A stretch of 14,821 bases of DNA, from NCBI RefSeq assembly GCF_035938995.1, contig NZ_DASZGI010000344.1:1-14821 (forward strand). The letters are read 5' to 3'. Under the pieces are notes generated by a model, which did no database searches, had not been told where the DNA came from, and saw nothing but the letters and a program-made list of their open reading frames with translations. Below are positions 5,444-12,892 of this stretch, piece by piece. This DNA is from DASZGI01 sp035938995 (GTDB lineage: Bacteria; Actinomycetota; Actinomycetes; Streptomycetales; Catenulisporaceae). Within the stretch, counting starts at the first letter, position 1. Every line of letters begins with the position of its first letter. Made by a program: the position numbers and the translations under genes.

Positions 5444-7777
5444 TCAGGCCTCAGACTCACCGGTCGGCTGCGTCGCGCCACCCGTCGCGGTCGCCGCACC
5501 CGCGCTGAGCGCCCCGCCTGTGGCCGGCGGCGCACCCCCACCACTCGCCTCACCCGCGGCCATCGCCGCACCCCCGGCGATCGCATCGCCCATGGCCGTC
5601 GCCGCACCTCCGCCGAGCGCGCCACTTGTCGCGGTCGTCGCCGCACCCCCACTGACCGCCTCGCCCGTGGCCGTCGCCCCACCCGTGGCAGTGGTGATGA
5701 CCCATGCCAGCGTCAAGGCCTCCTCACGCCAGGCGTCATACCTCCCGGAACGACCGCCGTGGCCCGCCTCCATCTCGGTCTTCAGCAGGAAGTCGCCGCC
5801 GGTCGCTGTGGCCCGCAGCCGCGCGATCCACTTCGCCGGCTCGTGGTAGTAGACCCGGGTGTCGTTGAGGCTGGTCGTCGCGAGGATCGCAGGGTACTGC
5901 TTCTGCTCGACGTTCTCGTACGGGCTGTACCCCTTCATGTAGGCGTACACCTCCGCGGACTCCAGCGGATTGCCCCACTCCTCCCACTCCATCACGGTGA
6001 GCGGCAGGCTCGGGTCGAGGATGGTGTTCAGCGCGTCCACGAACGGGACGTCCGCCACCACGCCGCGGAACGCCTCGGGCGCGAGATTCGCCACCGCGCC
6101 CATGAGCAAGCCGCCAGCCGAGCCGCCGCGTGCGATCAGCCGATCGGCGGACGTCCAGCGCTCCCGCACCAACTGGCGGGCGCATGCCACGAAGTCGGTG
6201 AATGTGTTGCGCTTGGCGAGCAGCTTCCCTTCCTCATACCACCGACGGCCCATTTCGCCGCCGCCACGAATGTGCGCGACGGCGAACACGAACCCGCGGT
6301 CGAGCAGCGAGAGCCGCGCCACGGAGAAGTACGGGTCCGTAGACGACTCGTAGGAGCCGTAGCCGTAGATCACCGCAGGCGCAGTGCCGTCGGCCTCGAC
6401 TCCCTTGCGATGCACGATCGAGATCGGGACGCGCGTGCCGTCGTCAGCCGTCGCCCAGGACCGGTGCTGTTCGTAGTCGGCGGGATCGAAGCCGCCGAGC
6501 ACCGGCTGGCGCTTGAGCAGGATCAGCGTTCCGGTCGCGATGTCGTAGTCATACACGGTGGAGGGGGTGACCATCGAGGTATAGCCGAGCCGCAGTTTTC
6601 CGGTGCGGAACTCGGGATTGTCGCCCGCGCCGACGGTGTAGATGGGCTCGTCGAAGGCGATCGGCCCACCCTCCACTGCCGGCAAGTCGTCGCGCATCGG
6701 GTGGATGGACAGGCCGGTGAGCCCGTCGCGGCGGTATTCGAGGACCATGTGCTCGGCAAAGGCGTCGGCGGACACCAGACGCGTGTCGGCCCGATGCTCG
6801 ATCAGGGGTGTCCAGTCGCCCGGGCCGGCCAGCGACGCGGTCGCCAGCTCGAAGTTCTCCCTGCCGTCGGAATTGTGCAGGATGAGCAGCAGGTCGCGGC
6901 CCGGGTCGGTCGGGTGGACCCAGTGGTCGACCGAGTACTCCACCCCTTGGCGGCGCGGCGCAACGACGGTGAACTCGCCGCCGGGTTGCGCCGCGTCGAG
7001 CAGCCGAACCTCGCTGGTGGTCTTCGAACCGACGCCGATCTCGATGTAGCGCTCGCTGCGGGTGAGCCCGACACCGACCCAGAACCGCTCGTCCGGCTCC
7101 TCGAGCACGAGGACATCGTCGGCCGCCGACGTGCCGACCGTGTGGCGGTGCACGCGGTACGGCCGCCAGGCGTCGTCGACGGTGAGGTAGAAGAGGGTGG
7201 AGCCGTCCAGCGACCAGGCGGTGCCGTAGGAGGTCTCGGGAATCTCGTCCGGCAGCACCTCGCCGCTGTCGAGCTCCTTGAACTTCAGCGTGAACCGCTC
7301 GTTCCCGGCGAAGTCGACCGAGTAGGCCAGGCGCTTGCCATCCGGCGAGACGTCGAAGGTGCCGAGCGAGAAGAAGCCGTGCCCCTCGGCCAACTCGTTG
7401 CCGTCCAGCAGCACCTGCTCGCCGGGCAGCGCGGAGCCGTCCTCCGGCAGAACCGGGGGCATGTCGCCGTCCGCGGCGACGCGGCAGTGAATGCCGTACT
7501 GCTTGCCCTCCTGCGTGCGGGAGTAATACCACCAGCCGCCCTTGCGCGAAGGCACCGACAGGTCGGTCTCCTTGGTCCGGCCCTTGATCTCCTGGAAGAT
7601 CCGCTCACGCAGGTCCGCCTGCCCAGCCGTGCGCGCCTCGGTATAGGCGTTCTCGGCCTCGAGGTATTCGACGACTTCCTTGTTCTCCTTATCGGCGAGC
7701 CAGAAGTAGGGGTCGTCGACGCGGTCTCCATGGTGGACGCGCTCGTGTGGAACAGTCTTCGCGACGGGTGGCTGCAT
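5444..7777 (-). CDS. ptrB: Oligopeptidase B (S9A serine peptidase) with Ala/Gly repeat tail
   Basis: The protein has 777 residues. The N-terminus has the S9A signature (HHGDRVDDPYFWL, residues 15-27), followed by a beta-propeller domain to about 430 and then an alpha/beta hydrolase domain. The catalytic triad is visible: Ser553 in GGSAGG, Asp639 in SLNDTRV and His673 in AGHGGRSG. Oligopeptidase B cleaves short peptides after Arg or Lys in the cytoplasm; the propeller excludes large proteins. No signal peptide is seen. The catalytic part ends near residue 695, the normal family length. A low-complexity Ala/Gly/Thr tail of about 80 residues follows, made of tandem units. ATG at 7777 is preceded by AGGA seven bases upstream. 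It sits between the split comEC genes and holA, where I recall no peptidase in mycobacteria, so it may be an insertion into the operon. Confidence 0.93.
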   Translation of the reverse strand: MQPPVAKTVPHERVHHGDRVDDPYFWLADKENKEVVEYLEAENAYTEARTAGQADLRERIFQEIKGRTKETDLSVPSRKGGWWYYSRTQEGKQYGIHCRVAADGDMPPVLPEDGSALPGEQVLLDGNELAEGHGFFSLGTFDVSPDGKRLAYSVDFAGNERFTLKFKELDSGEVLPDEIPETSYGTAWSLDGSTLFYLTVDDAWRPYRVHRHTVGTSAADDVLVLEEPDERFWVGVGLTRSERYIEIGVGSKTTSEVRLLDAAQPGGEFTVVAPRRQGVEYSVDHWVHPTDPGRDLLLILHNSDGRENFELATASLAGPGDWTPLIEHRADTRLVSADAFAEHMVLEYRRDGLTGLSIHPMRDDLPAVEGGPIAFDEPIYTVGAGDNPEFRTGKLRLGYTSMVTPSTVYDYDIATGTLILLKRQPVLGGFDPADYEQHRSWATADDGTRVPISIVHRKGVEADGTAPAVIYGYGSYESSTDPYFSVARLSLLDRGFVFAVAHIRGGGEMGRRWYEEGKLLAKRNTFTDFVACARQLVRERWTSADRLIARGGSAGGLLMGAVANLAPEAFRGVVADVPFVDALNTILDPSLPLTVMEWEEWGNPLESAEVYAYMKGYSPYENVEQKQYPAILATTSLNDTRVYYHEPAKWIARLRATATGGDFLLKTEMEAGHGGRSGRYDAWREEALTLAWVITTATGGATATGEAVSGGAATTATSGALGGGAATAMGDAIAGGAAMAAGEASGGGAPPATGGALSAGAATATGGATQPTGESEA
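5477..5659 (-). repeat. Five tandem ~36-bp units at the 3' end of the peptidase gene
   Basis: Read on the minus strand, residues 707-767 fall into five units: AVSGGAATTATSG, ALGGGAATAMGD, AIAGGAAMAAGE, ASGGGAPPATGG and ALSAGAATATGG. Four are 12 residues (36 bp) and the first is 13. All keep the reading frame and share a core of the form AxxGGAAxAxGx. Units differ from one another, so this is a diverged tandem array rather than a fresh duplication. It codes a flexible tail. Confidence 0.8.
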
Positions 7778-7870
7778 GTCTCGATCCTACGTTTCCGGTC
7801 TGACGCGGGGTCGCCGCGACGCGATCGTGCCCGATCCCGCCGAATCGCCTCGGCGTCGGCATCCGGCGGC
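7778..7870 (-). other. 93-base gap between the MBL gene and the peptidase gene, with a small hairpin
   Basis: The gap holds the ribosome binding site of the peptidase gene and a 6-bp GC hairpin (CGCCGA 7838-7843, TCGGCG 7850-7855, 6-base loop). No T-run follows the hairpin. It may be a weak terminator or processing site within the operon. I see no clear promoter here. Confidence 0.35.
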
Positions 7871-9148
7871 TCACCATGTACTCGACTTGGGATGCGAGTG
7901 GCTGTGGCGGCGAGTCGGCGGATCGGCTGGCTCCGGCGTGCCTCGGGCGCTCGGTCCACCGCCGGGGCTGCCCTCTCCGCGCTGGGCGCCAACGACGATG
8001 CCTCCTTCCGATCCGGCCGCCGGACTGACCGCGACGTCTCCATCGAGGTCAGTGCGATACACCCGGGCTCCGCCGGACCCCATCAAGCGCAGCGCGCGGG
8101 CGGTCGGGTGGCCGTACGGGTTGCCCTTGCCGGCCGAGATGATCGCGACGGCCGGATCGACCGCGCCGACGAAGTCCGGCGCCTGATTCGAGGAGCCGTG
8201 GTGCGGCACCTTGAGCACCGTGGCCCGGAGCTCGGAGCGGTGCGCGGCGAGCAACAGGTTCTGCACGGGCGTCTCGATGTCGCCGGTCAGCAGGAGGGTC
8301 ACCGGTGCCGCCGGGCCGGAGATGGTCACCGCTATGACGATGGAGGTGTTATTCGGTCCCGACCCCTCGGCGCCACCGTGGCTGCCGCCGTGACCACCAC
8401 CACTGTGTCCACTGCCGCCATGACCGCCGCCACCGTGACCGCCGCCGTCATCACCACCACCACCGTGACCACCGCTGTGACTACTGCCACCGCGATCATC
8501 ACCCCCGTCTATGGGCATCTCGTCTTCGCGGGTCGGGTCCGATCCTGGGGCGTTAGAGGCGATCGGTCCGAGCAGCGCGTCTGGACGGTCGGGCCACAGC
8601 ACGTGCCAGGCGACGGGTCCGATCGCCACGCGCTCGCCCGGAACGACGCGCCGCACTGGGACGCCTGCCGCAGCCGCCTCCTGACGCACCTTCGCGGCTC
8701 CGGATGGAGGATCGTCGACGGTCGTGGTCTCGATCGCGGCAACCTTCCGTCCGGCCAGTAGTCCCGCGAGGCCGCCGATGTGGTCTTCATGGAAGTGAGT
8801 CAGTACCACGAGCGACAGGTCCGCGACGTGGAAGCGCTTCAAGCACGCATCTTCCAAGCCCGGATCGGGACCAGTGTCGACCGCGATCGCGGACGTCTGG
8901 CCGGTGCGCAGGAGGAGCCCGTCGCCCTGCCCGATGTCGCAGGCCGCCATCGCCCAGTCGGCGGGAGGCCAGTCGGGGGCCGCGGTCTGCCTGATGAGGG
9001 CTACGACCCCCGCAACCAGCGCGCCGCACCCGATCAGCGCGGCGATCAGGAACCGCCCGCGGTGTCGTGGGCGGCGGGTCGCCCGGGCCGTGCTGGAAAG
9101 CTCCCCTCCAGCCTTCCGTCCCGGATCTCGCTGATGGTCACCAGTCAT
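7871..9148 (-). CDS. ComEC-type metallo-beta-lactamase-fold protein, membrane-anchored, Gly/His-rich insert
   Basis: The protein has 425 residues. A basic cytoplasmic start (1-31) is followed by one membrane segment (about 32-52) and then the MBL fold. Key motifs are CDIGQGDGLLL (70-80), THFHEDHIGG (117-126, metal-binding HxHxDH), WHVLWPDRP (181-189), NNTSIVI (266-272), LLTGDIE (286-292), VPHHGSS (314-320) and YGHPTA (345-350). This is the order found in the C-terminal domain of ComEC/Rec2, thought to degrade one DNA strand during uptake. The N-in topology would place the enzyme outside the membrane. Between WPD and NNTS, where ComEC domains usually have a short loop, lie about 75 residues including a Gly/His/Ser stretch (215-260). 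The C-terminus adds HSHSH (415-419). Its ATG overlaps the stop of the channel gene, so the two products are made together. A general competence-like hydrolase is the alternative. Confidence 0.9.
   Translation of the reverse strand: MTGDHQRDPGRKAGGELSSTARATRRPRHRGRFLIAALIGCGALVAGVVALIRQTAAPDWPPADWAMAACDIGQGDGLLLRTGQTSAIAVDTGPDPGLEDACLKRFHVADLSLVVLTHFHEDHIGGLAGLLAGRKVAAIETTTVDDPPSGAAKVRQEAAAAGVPVRRVVPGERVAIGPVAWHVLWPDRPDALLGPIASNAPGSDPTREDEMPIDGGDDRGGSSHSGGHGGGGDDGGGHGGGGHGGSGHSGGGHGGSHGGAEGSGPNNTSIVIAVTISGPAAPVTLLLTGDIETPVQNLLLAAHRSELRATVLKVPHHGSSNQAPDFVGAVDPAVAIISAGKGNPYGHPTARALRLMGSGGARVYRTDLDGDVAVSPAAGSEGGIVVGAQRGEGSPGGGPSARGTPEPADPPTRRHSHSHPKSSTW
8369..8506 (-). repeat. Gly/His-rich coding repeat inside the MBL gene
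   Basis: The codons for residues 215-260 form an irregular run of short units such as GGHGG, GGHSG and GSHGG, in steps of 9-15 bases, with two Asp pairs. About eight His residues fall in this stretch. The DNA reads as CCACCGTGACC-like units on the plus strand. Slippage in such repeats could change the insert length without breaking the frame. Confidence 0.75.
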
Positions 9149-10788
9149 ACCGAGCCGACCCCCGTCTTGTCTAGACCAATCTGACCTCGTGACACTCTGT
9201 GGTTGATATGTGACTGTTTCGCTCGCCTCGCTCGCCTGGCTCGCCTAATCAACGCGTATGCGCCGACGTATGCGGCGAGGAGCGAAAGGCAGCCGCCGAG
9301 ACCGCTCGGCCAAGCGACGGCGGCGCCCGGCATCCGCGCTCCAGTGCGGGCGACCAGACAGATCCAGCGCACCGGCCACTGCGCGACCCAGGCGACTGCG
9401 TGGCCGAGCGGAGGCCACACCTCGTCGGCGGCCATCGCGCCGATGCCGAGGACGGTGGCGACCGGCGCGGCGGGGACCGCGAGCACGTTCGCCGGGACCG
9501 CGATGAGGGGCAACGACCCGCTGAAAGTCACCAGGAGCGGCTCACAGAAGACTTCCGCGGCTGCCGTCGTGGCCGCTGGTCCGGCGATCCACAGCGGGAC
9601 TCCCCGATCGAGGAGGCGGTCGCACCAGCCTGGGGCCGCGATGAGGAGGCCGGCGGTGGCGGCGACCGAGAGCGCGAACCCGTAGGTGAGCGCCAGCCAC
9701 GGATCGATGAGCAGAAGAACGAGTACGGCTGCCGCTATGGTGGACAGGGCCCGGAATCGCCGGCCGGAGATCGCGGCCGCGCAACCGAGCAGGGACATTA
9801 CGGTCGCGCGGACCATTGGCGGTCCGGGGCGGGCGAGCACGGTGAACCCGATGACGAGCAGGAATCCCGCCCCGGTCACCGCTCGGCCGCGCAGCCCCGC
9901 CCATCGGGCCAGGGGGATAAGCGCCGCGGAGGCGAAGATCAGGTTCTCGCCGCTGACGACCACTAGGTAGCTGAGACCGGTGCGCTTCAGGGCGTCGGCG
10001 AGGTCCGGCGGCTCGTGGCTGGTGTCGCCGACCGCGAGTGCGGGCAGAACGCCCGCCTCCTCGGCGGGAAGTCCTGATGCCGCCTCGCGCAGATCGGCGC
10101 GTAATCGCCCGGCGGCACTTTGGATCAGCGAGGGTCCTCCTGTCACCTGGGGCGCCCGATCGGCGATCAGGAGTGCGGCGTCGCGTCCGGCGTCCCGCGG
10201 CGGCACGAGCTTTCCGGTGACGAGGAGGTGTTGCGACGGCAGCAGGTCGAGCCAGATCTGTTCATCGGCCGGTGCGTGAATTCGAGCCATGACGGTCGCG
10301 GAATCGCCAACCTCGTAGTGCGTTCCGTCGGAGGTCGTCACGTCGGTGATGCGCACTGGCACCATGATCAGGGTAAGGCGGCGGGTCGGCCTCGGCGGAG
10401 CGCCGGAGCTCGGCGGGCCGGTGGTCGGTGCGATGCGTCGAGGATCGCCAGTCACCGTGAGCGCGGTGCCGACGATCGCGGACTGCGCGGCAAGGCCGGG
10501 TACCGGTCCGTGCGACCCGGCGGCGACGTGGAGCGCCGCGGAGAGCGCGAGTCCGGCGGCGACCAGAAGCGTTGTGCACGCGGTGACCGCGAGCGGTTCT
10601 ACGCCGAGGGGGTGATCGGCTGCTCGGCGGCGCGCCTGCGCCATTCCGTAAAGGCCGCACAGCGCCAGTCCGCCCGCCGCCACGAGGGTCGGCGCGGGAG
10701 GCAATGCGAGTCCCAGCCAGGTGGCCGCCCAACCTGCGGCCACCGGCGGCAGAAGGCGTAGGTCCGGAGGATCGGCGCGGCGCTTCAC
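9145..10788 (-). CDS. comEC: ComEC/Rec2-like DNA-uptake channel protein without the MBL domain
   Basis: The protein has 547 residues. Two N-terminal membrane segments (about 15-50, 68-90) are followed by a soluble DUF4131-like OB region (about 140-215). The competence domain then contains ALKRTGLSYLVVVSGENLIF (266-285), RPGPPMVRATVMSL (320-333), ALTYGFALSVAATAGLL (366-382) and PLIAVPANVLAVPAAPV (427-443), with many further membrane helices. ComEC carries single-stranded DNA across the membrane. The usual SGxH/SGaN motif appears as SGEN (279-282). The protein ends after the membrane domain with a very basic tail (RRARRARRAK, 515-524). The nuclease-like domain follows as a separate overlapping gene. 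GTG at 10788 overlaps the comEA stop (GTGA). Mycobacterial homologues, as I recall, also lack the fused MBL domain. Whether this organism is naturally competent is unknown. Confidence 0.92.
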   Translation of the reverse strand: MKRRADPPDLRLLPPVAAGWAATWLGLALPPAPTLVAAGGLALCGLYGMAQARRRAADHPLGVEPLAVTACTTLLVAAGLALSAALHVAAGSHGPVPGLAAQSAIVGTALTVTGDPRRIAPTTGPPSSGAPPRPTRRLTLIMVPVRITDVTTSDGTHYEVGDSATVMARIHAPADEQIWLDLLPSQHLLVTGKLVPPRDAGRDAALLIADRAPQVTGGPSLIQSAAGRLRADLREAASGLPAEEAGVLPALAVGDTSHEPPDLADALKRTGLSYLVVVSGENLIFASAALIPLARWAGLRGRAVTGAGFLLVIGFTVLARPGPPMVRATVMSLLGCAAAISGRRFRALSTIAAAVLVLLLIDPWLALTYGFALSVAATAGLLIAAPGWCDRLLDRGVPLWIAGPAATTAAAEVFCEPLLVTFSGSLPLIAVPANVLAVPAAPVATVLGIGAMAADEVWPPLGHAVAWVAQWPVRWICLVARTGARMPGAAVAWPSGLGGCLSLLAAYVGAYALIRRARRARRAKQSHINHRVSRGQIGLDKTGVGSV

Positions 10789-11660
10789 AACAGCACCAGG
10801 TTGCGAAGCGCGGCGAATTTACTCGCGCCGAGGCCGCGTACTTCTTGCAGCTGGCCGACCGAGGAGAACGACCCGTGCTCGCCTCGCCAGTCGAGGATCC
10901 GCTGCGCAAGAGCGGGTCCGACGCCGGGCAGTTCCTCGAGCTGTTCCTCGGTGGCGGTGTTGAGGTGGATGGGCGCGGCGAGTCGCGCCTTGCCGTGGCT
11001 TCCGGGTCGCGTGGAGACCTGTGGCACGGGGCCACCGTTGGCGCCTGCGGGGGCGCCGACCACGACCTGCTCGCCGTCATTGAGCATGCGCGCCTGGTTC
11101 AGCGAGGTCAGGTCGGTGCCGGGCAGCGTTCCTCCGGCGGCGTGCAGCGCATCCATCACGCGTGATCCGGTCGGGAGGCGGATCACGCCCGGCTTCGCGA
11201 CCTTCCCTTCGATGTCGACCACGACGACAGTCGAGGCGGAACCGGGCTCCGCACCTGAAGGCGCCTCGGGTTCCGCGGCGCCAGCCGGGCCGCCTGAGGC
11301 GGATTCGCTCGTCTGCGTGCGGGCGCCCGGTGGTCCGGTGTGGCGGGCCGAGTGCGCCGCGGGATCGGCCGCGAACGTATGGGGCGTGCCGACTTGGTGC
11401 GACTGCGCGCGAAAGAGCGCCCATCCGCCGGTGATCAGGGCGACCACCGCCACGACGGAGGCGAGGACGGTGCCGGAGCGCCGATCAAGCCGCCAGCGTC
11501 CCTGGAGGGTGACGGGTAGTCGGTCCTGGATTCGTTCGAGGAACAGCTTCAACCGTGTCGGGCGCGGGCGCGCGGCCGCGGGAGTGTCTGCCCAGGTGGG
11601 CAGGGCGTCGTCCGCGCCGGCATGGCGGTGGCCGCATCCATACTGCTGATTCCCTGACAT
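10785..11660 (-). CDS. comEA: ComEA-like DNA-binding receptor
   Basis: The protein has 291 residues. A cytoplasmic Pro/Arg-rich start is followed by one membrane helix (about 64-84), a Ser/Ala/Pro/Glu-rich linker (about 95-143), an SLBB domain (VVVVDIEGKVAKPGVIRLP, 145-163, to about 202) and a C-terminal helix-hairpin-helix pair (HLNTATEEQLEELPGVGPAL, 232-251, to the end). This is the standard actinobacterial ComEA layout. The HhH domain binds double-stranded DNA outside the membrane and passes it to ComEC. ATG at 11660 has GAGGAG ending five bases upstream. It is the first gene of the leftward operon, with a regulatory-looking gap before it. Confidence 0.94.
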   Translation of the reverse strand: MSGNQQYGCGHRHAGADDALPTWADTPAAARPRPTRLKLFLERIQDRLPVTLQGRWRLDRRSGTVLASVVAVVALITGGWALFRAQSHQVGTPHTFAADPAAHSARHTGPPGARTQTSESASGGPAGAAEPEAPSGAEPGSASTVVVVDIEGKVAKPGVIRLPTGSRVMDALHAAGGTLPGTDLTSLNQARMLNDGEQVVVGAPAGANGGPVPQVSTRPGSHGKARLAAPIHLNTATEEQLEELPGVGPALAQRILDWRGEHGSFSSVGQLQEVRGLGASKFAALRNLVLL

Positions 11661-11682
11661 GGCTGCTCCTCGGTGGCGGAGG

Positions 11683-11698
11683 GATCACGTTCGTGATC
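11683..11698. promoter_or_regulatory. 16-bp palindrome in the comEA leader
   Basis: GATCACG-TT-CGTGATC is a near-perfect dyad 23-38 bases before the comEA ATG. Only the two central bases break the symmetry. A further TCACGA follows at 11705-11710, so half-sites may repeat. It could be a repressor operator just after the transcription start or a leader hairpin. The regulator is not recognised. Confidence 0.5.
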
Positions 11699-11708
11699 TC
11701 CGTTCACG

Positions 11709-11714
11709 ACATTA
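11709..11714 (-). promoter_or_regulatory. Candidate -10 box for the comEA operon
   Basis: On the minus strand TAATGT fits TANNNT. No good -35 is found 17-18 bases upstream (GTGATT or GGTGAT). Transcription would start near 11702, giving a leader of about 41 nt that contains the palindrome. A weak -35 would fit activator dependence, but this is inference. Confidence 0.3.
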
Positions 11715-11753
11715 AGGAGCGAGCCGGGAGGAATCACCAGAGTTTGCGCAAGT

Positions 11754-11762
11754 TGTGGATAA
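11754..11762 (-). promoter_or_regulatory. DnaA-box-like site 1
   Basis: The minus strand reads TTATCCACA, which matches the E. coli consensus TTATNCACA exactly. Actinobacterial boxes more often read TTGTCCACA. It lies about 56 bases upstream of the start point predicted from the candidate -10 box. A single 9-mer can occur by chance. Confidence 0.45.
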
Positions 11763-11785
11763 CTCGCGAATTTACCCGGCGACGC

Positions 11786-11794
11786 TGTGGAAAA
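11786..11794 (-). promoter_or_regulatory. DnaA-box-like site 2
   Basis: The minus strand reads TTTTCCACA, one mismatch from the TTATNCACA consensus. It has the same orientation as site 1 and lies 32 bases away centre to centre, about three helical turns, so both would face the same side of the DNA. Confidence 0.35.
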
Positions 11795-11798
11795 CGCA

Positions 11799-11825
11799 CG
11801 TCAGGGGTGCAGTGACTACCTGACG
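11799..11825 (-). terminator. Inverted repeat, possible weak terminator after the DegV gene
   Basis: CGTCAGG (11799-11805) and CCTGACG (11819-11825) can form a 7-bp stem with a 13-base loop. It lies about 150 bases past the DegV stop and has no T-run. It may end DegV transcription or be an operator; support is weak. Confidence 0.3.
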
Positions 11826-11972
11826 AACCGTCGGACGGCCCATCTGCTCGTATGCACTGACGAGCCCGGCGTCGCGCCCACACCTCCGCTATGGACGCCG
11901 CGTCGGGTGGTGCGGCGGCAACCTTGGGTGCTCAGCACGAAATTCAAAGTATGGGACCGAAGATGGGCGGCC

Positions 11973-12869
11973 CTAGGGCAGGCGCGGGGAGACGATGACT
12001 CCGAGGAGGCCCGGGCCGGCGTGGGCGCCGAGCACCGCACCGACCTCGGAAACCGTGAGGTCGCCGAGCGCTCCGAAGTCGTCCTCAGTGGCGTTGGCGA
12101 GGCTCGGCAACTGGGCGCGTAGGCGCTCGGCGAGGAGTTCGGCGCGGGGGATCGATCCGAGATGGTGCACCGCCACGTCGACCGCGTCGTGGCCTGCCCG
12201 TTCAAGCGCCACCTGTTCGAGGCGTGCGATGGCTCGGGCCGCCGTGCGCACCTTTTCCAGAGGTTCGACGCGTCCGTCGACTAGGTGGAGGAGCGGCTTT
12301 ACCGCCAGCGCTGAGCCCAGGAGCGCCTGCGCCGAGCCGATGCGGCCTCCGCGCCTGAGGTACTCGAGGGTGTCGACATAGAAGAACGCCGAGGTCATCG
12401 TCGCTCGCTTGGCTGCCGCAGCCGCGCAGCCGGAGAGCGTTTCACCGTGGCGGACGGCCCTTGCCGCGGCGAGGGCTGCATAACCGAGGCCCATGCCGAC
12501 GGAGCGCGAGTCGACCACCTCGACGGGGATCGGCGACGACGCGGCTGCGAGCTGGGCCGACTCGTGCGTCGCGGAGAGCTCTGCGGAGAGGTGAACCGAG
12601 ACGATGCCTGTGGCGCCGTCCTCCGCCAGCTCCCGGAAGTACGCCGCGAACTGCTCCGGCGACGGGCGGGACGTCGTGGCGGGCTGCCTCCTGCGCAATG
12701 CGTCCATAAGCGCAGCGCGTGCCTTAGGCGTGCCCTCGGTGTAGGACTCCGTGCCGATCACGACTTGAAGCGGAACGACGGTAATCCCGGCAGCAGCGGC
12801 GCGCTCCGGCGGGAGGCATGCTGTCGAGTCCGTCACCACTACTGTCCGACCGGCCACATGTCGCACCAT
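11973..12869 (-). CDS. DegV family fatty-acid-binding protein
   Basis: The protein has 298 residues, slightly longer than the usual 280-290. VVTDSTACLP (11-20) opens the fold. TTSRPSPEQF (65-74), VHLSAELSATHESAQLA (92-108) and VVDSRSVGMGLGYAALAAA (118-136) follow. The highly conserved YLRRGGRIG (170-178) and AVKPLL (189-194) come next, and the end is AHAGPGLLGVIV (282-293). DegV proteins bind one fatty acid. In Firmicutes the related FakB presents it to the kinase FakA, but no DAK2-type kinase is in this window, so the role here is open. ATG at 12869 is chosen by the track of conserved sequence. No strong ribosome binding site is seen, and GTG codons at 12866 or 12857 are alternatives. It lies 23 bases after the regulator gene and is probably co-transcribed with it. 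Confidence 0.92.
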   Translation of the reverse strand: MVRHVAGRTVVVTDSTACLPPERAAAAGITVVPLQVVIGTESYTEGTPKARAALMDALRRRQPATTSRPSPEQFAAYFRELAEDGATGIVSVHLSAELSATHESAQLAAASSPIPVEVVDSRSVGMGLGYAALAAARAVRHGETLSGCAAAAAKRATMTSAFFYVDTLEYLRRGGRIGSAQALLGSALAVKPLLHLVDGRVEPLEKVRTAARAIARLEQVALERAGHDAVDVAVHHLGSIPRAELLAERLRAQLPSLANATEDDFGALGDLTVSEVGAVLGAHAGPGLLGVIVSPRLP

Positions 12870-12892
12870 AGTCGATGATCGGGCGCTCGTCC

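Larger units (their letters stand above)
11661..11972 (-). other. Regulatory gap upstream of comEA
   Basis: These 312 bases separate the DegV stop from the comEA start and hold no plausible gene. On the comEA side they contain the ribosome binding site, a 16-bp palindrome, a candidate -10 box, TTGCGCAA (11744-11751) and two DnaA-box-like sites. On the DegV side there is an inverted repeat (11799-11825) and little else. The stretch 11700-11800 is more A/T-rich than its surroundings, as expected of a promoter. Confidence 0.6.

Noticed and set aside
5477..5659. The 36-bp tandem array as a CRISPR
   Set aside because: There are no spacers. Units are contiguous, diverged and in frame within a coding sequence, and no cas genes are nearby.
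5420..8761. A 1113-codon open frame on the + strand, antisense to the peptidase and MBL genes
   Set aside because: Its product has no recognisable domain, while the minus strand holds two clear protein families throughout. Long antisense frames are expected at this GC content.
11754..11794. A chromosomal origin of replication
   Set aside because: Only two DnaA-like sites are present, and neither dnaA nor dnaN is in the window.
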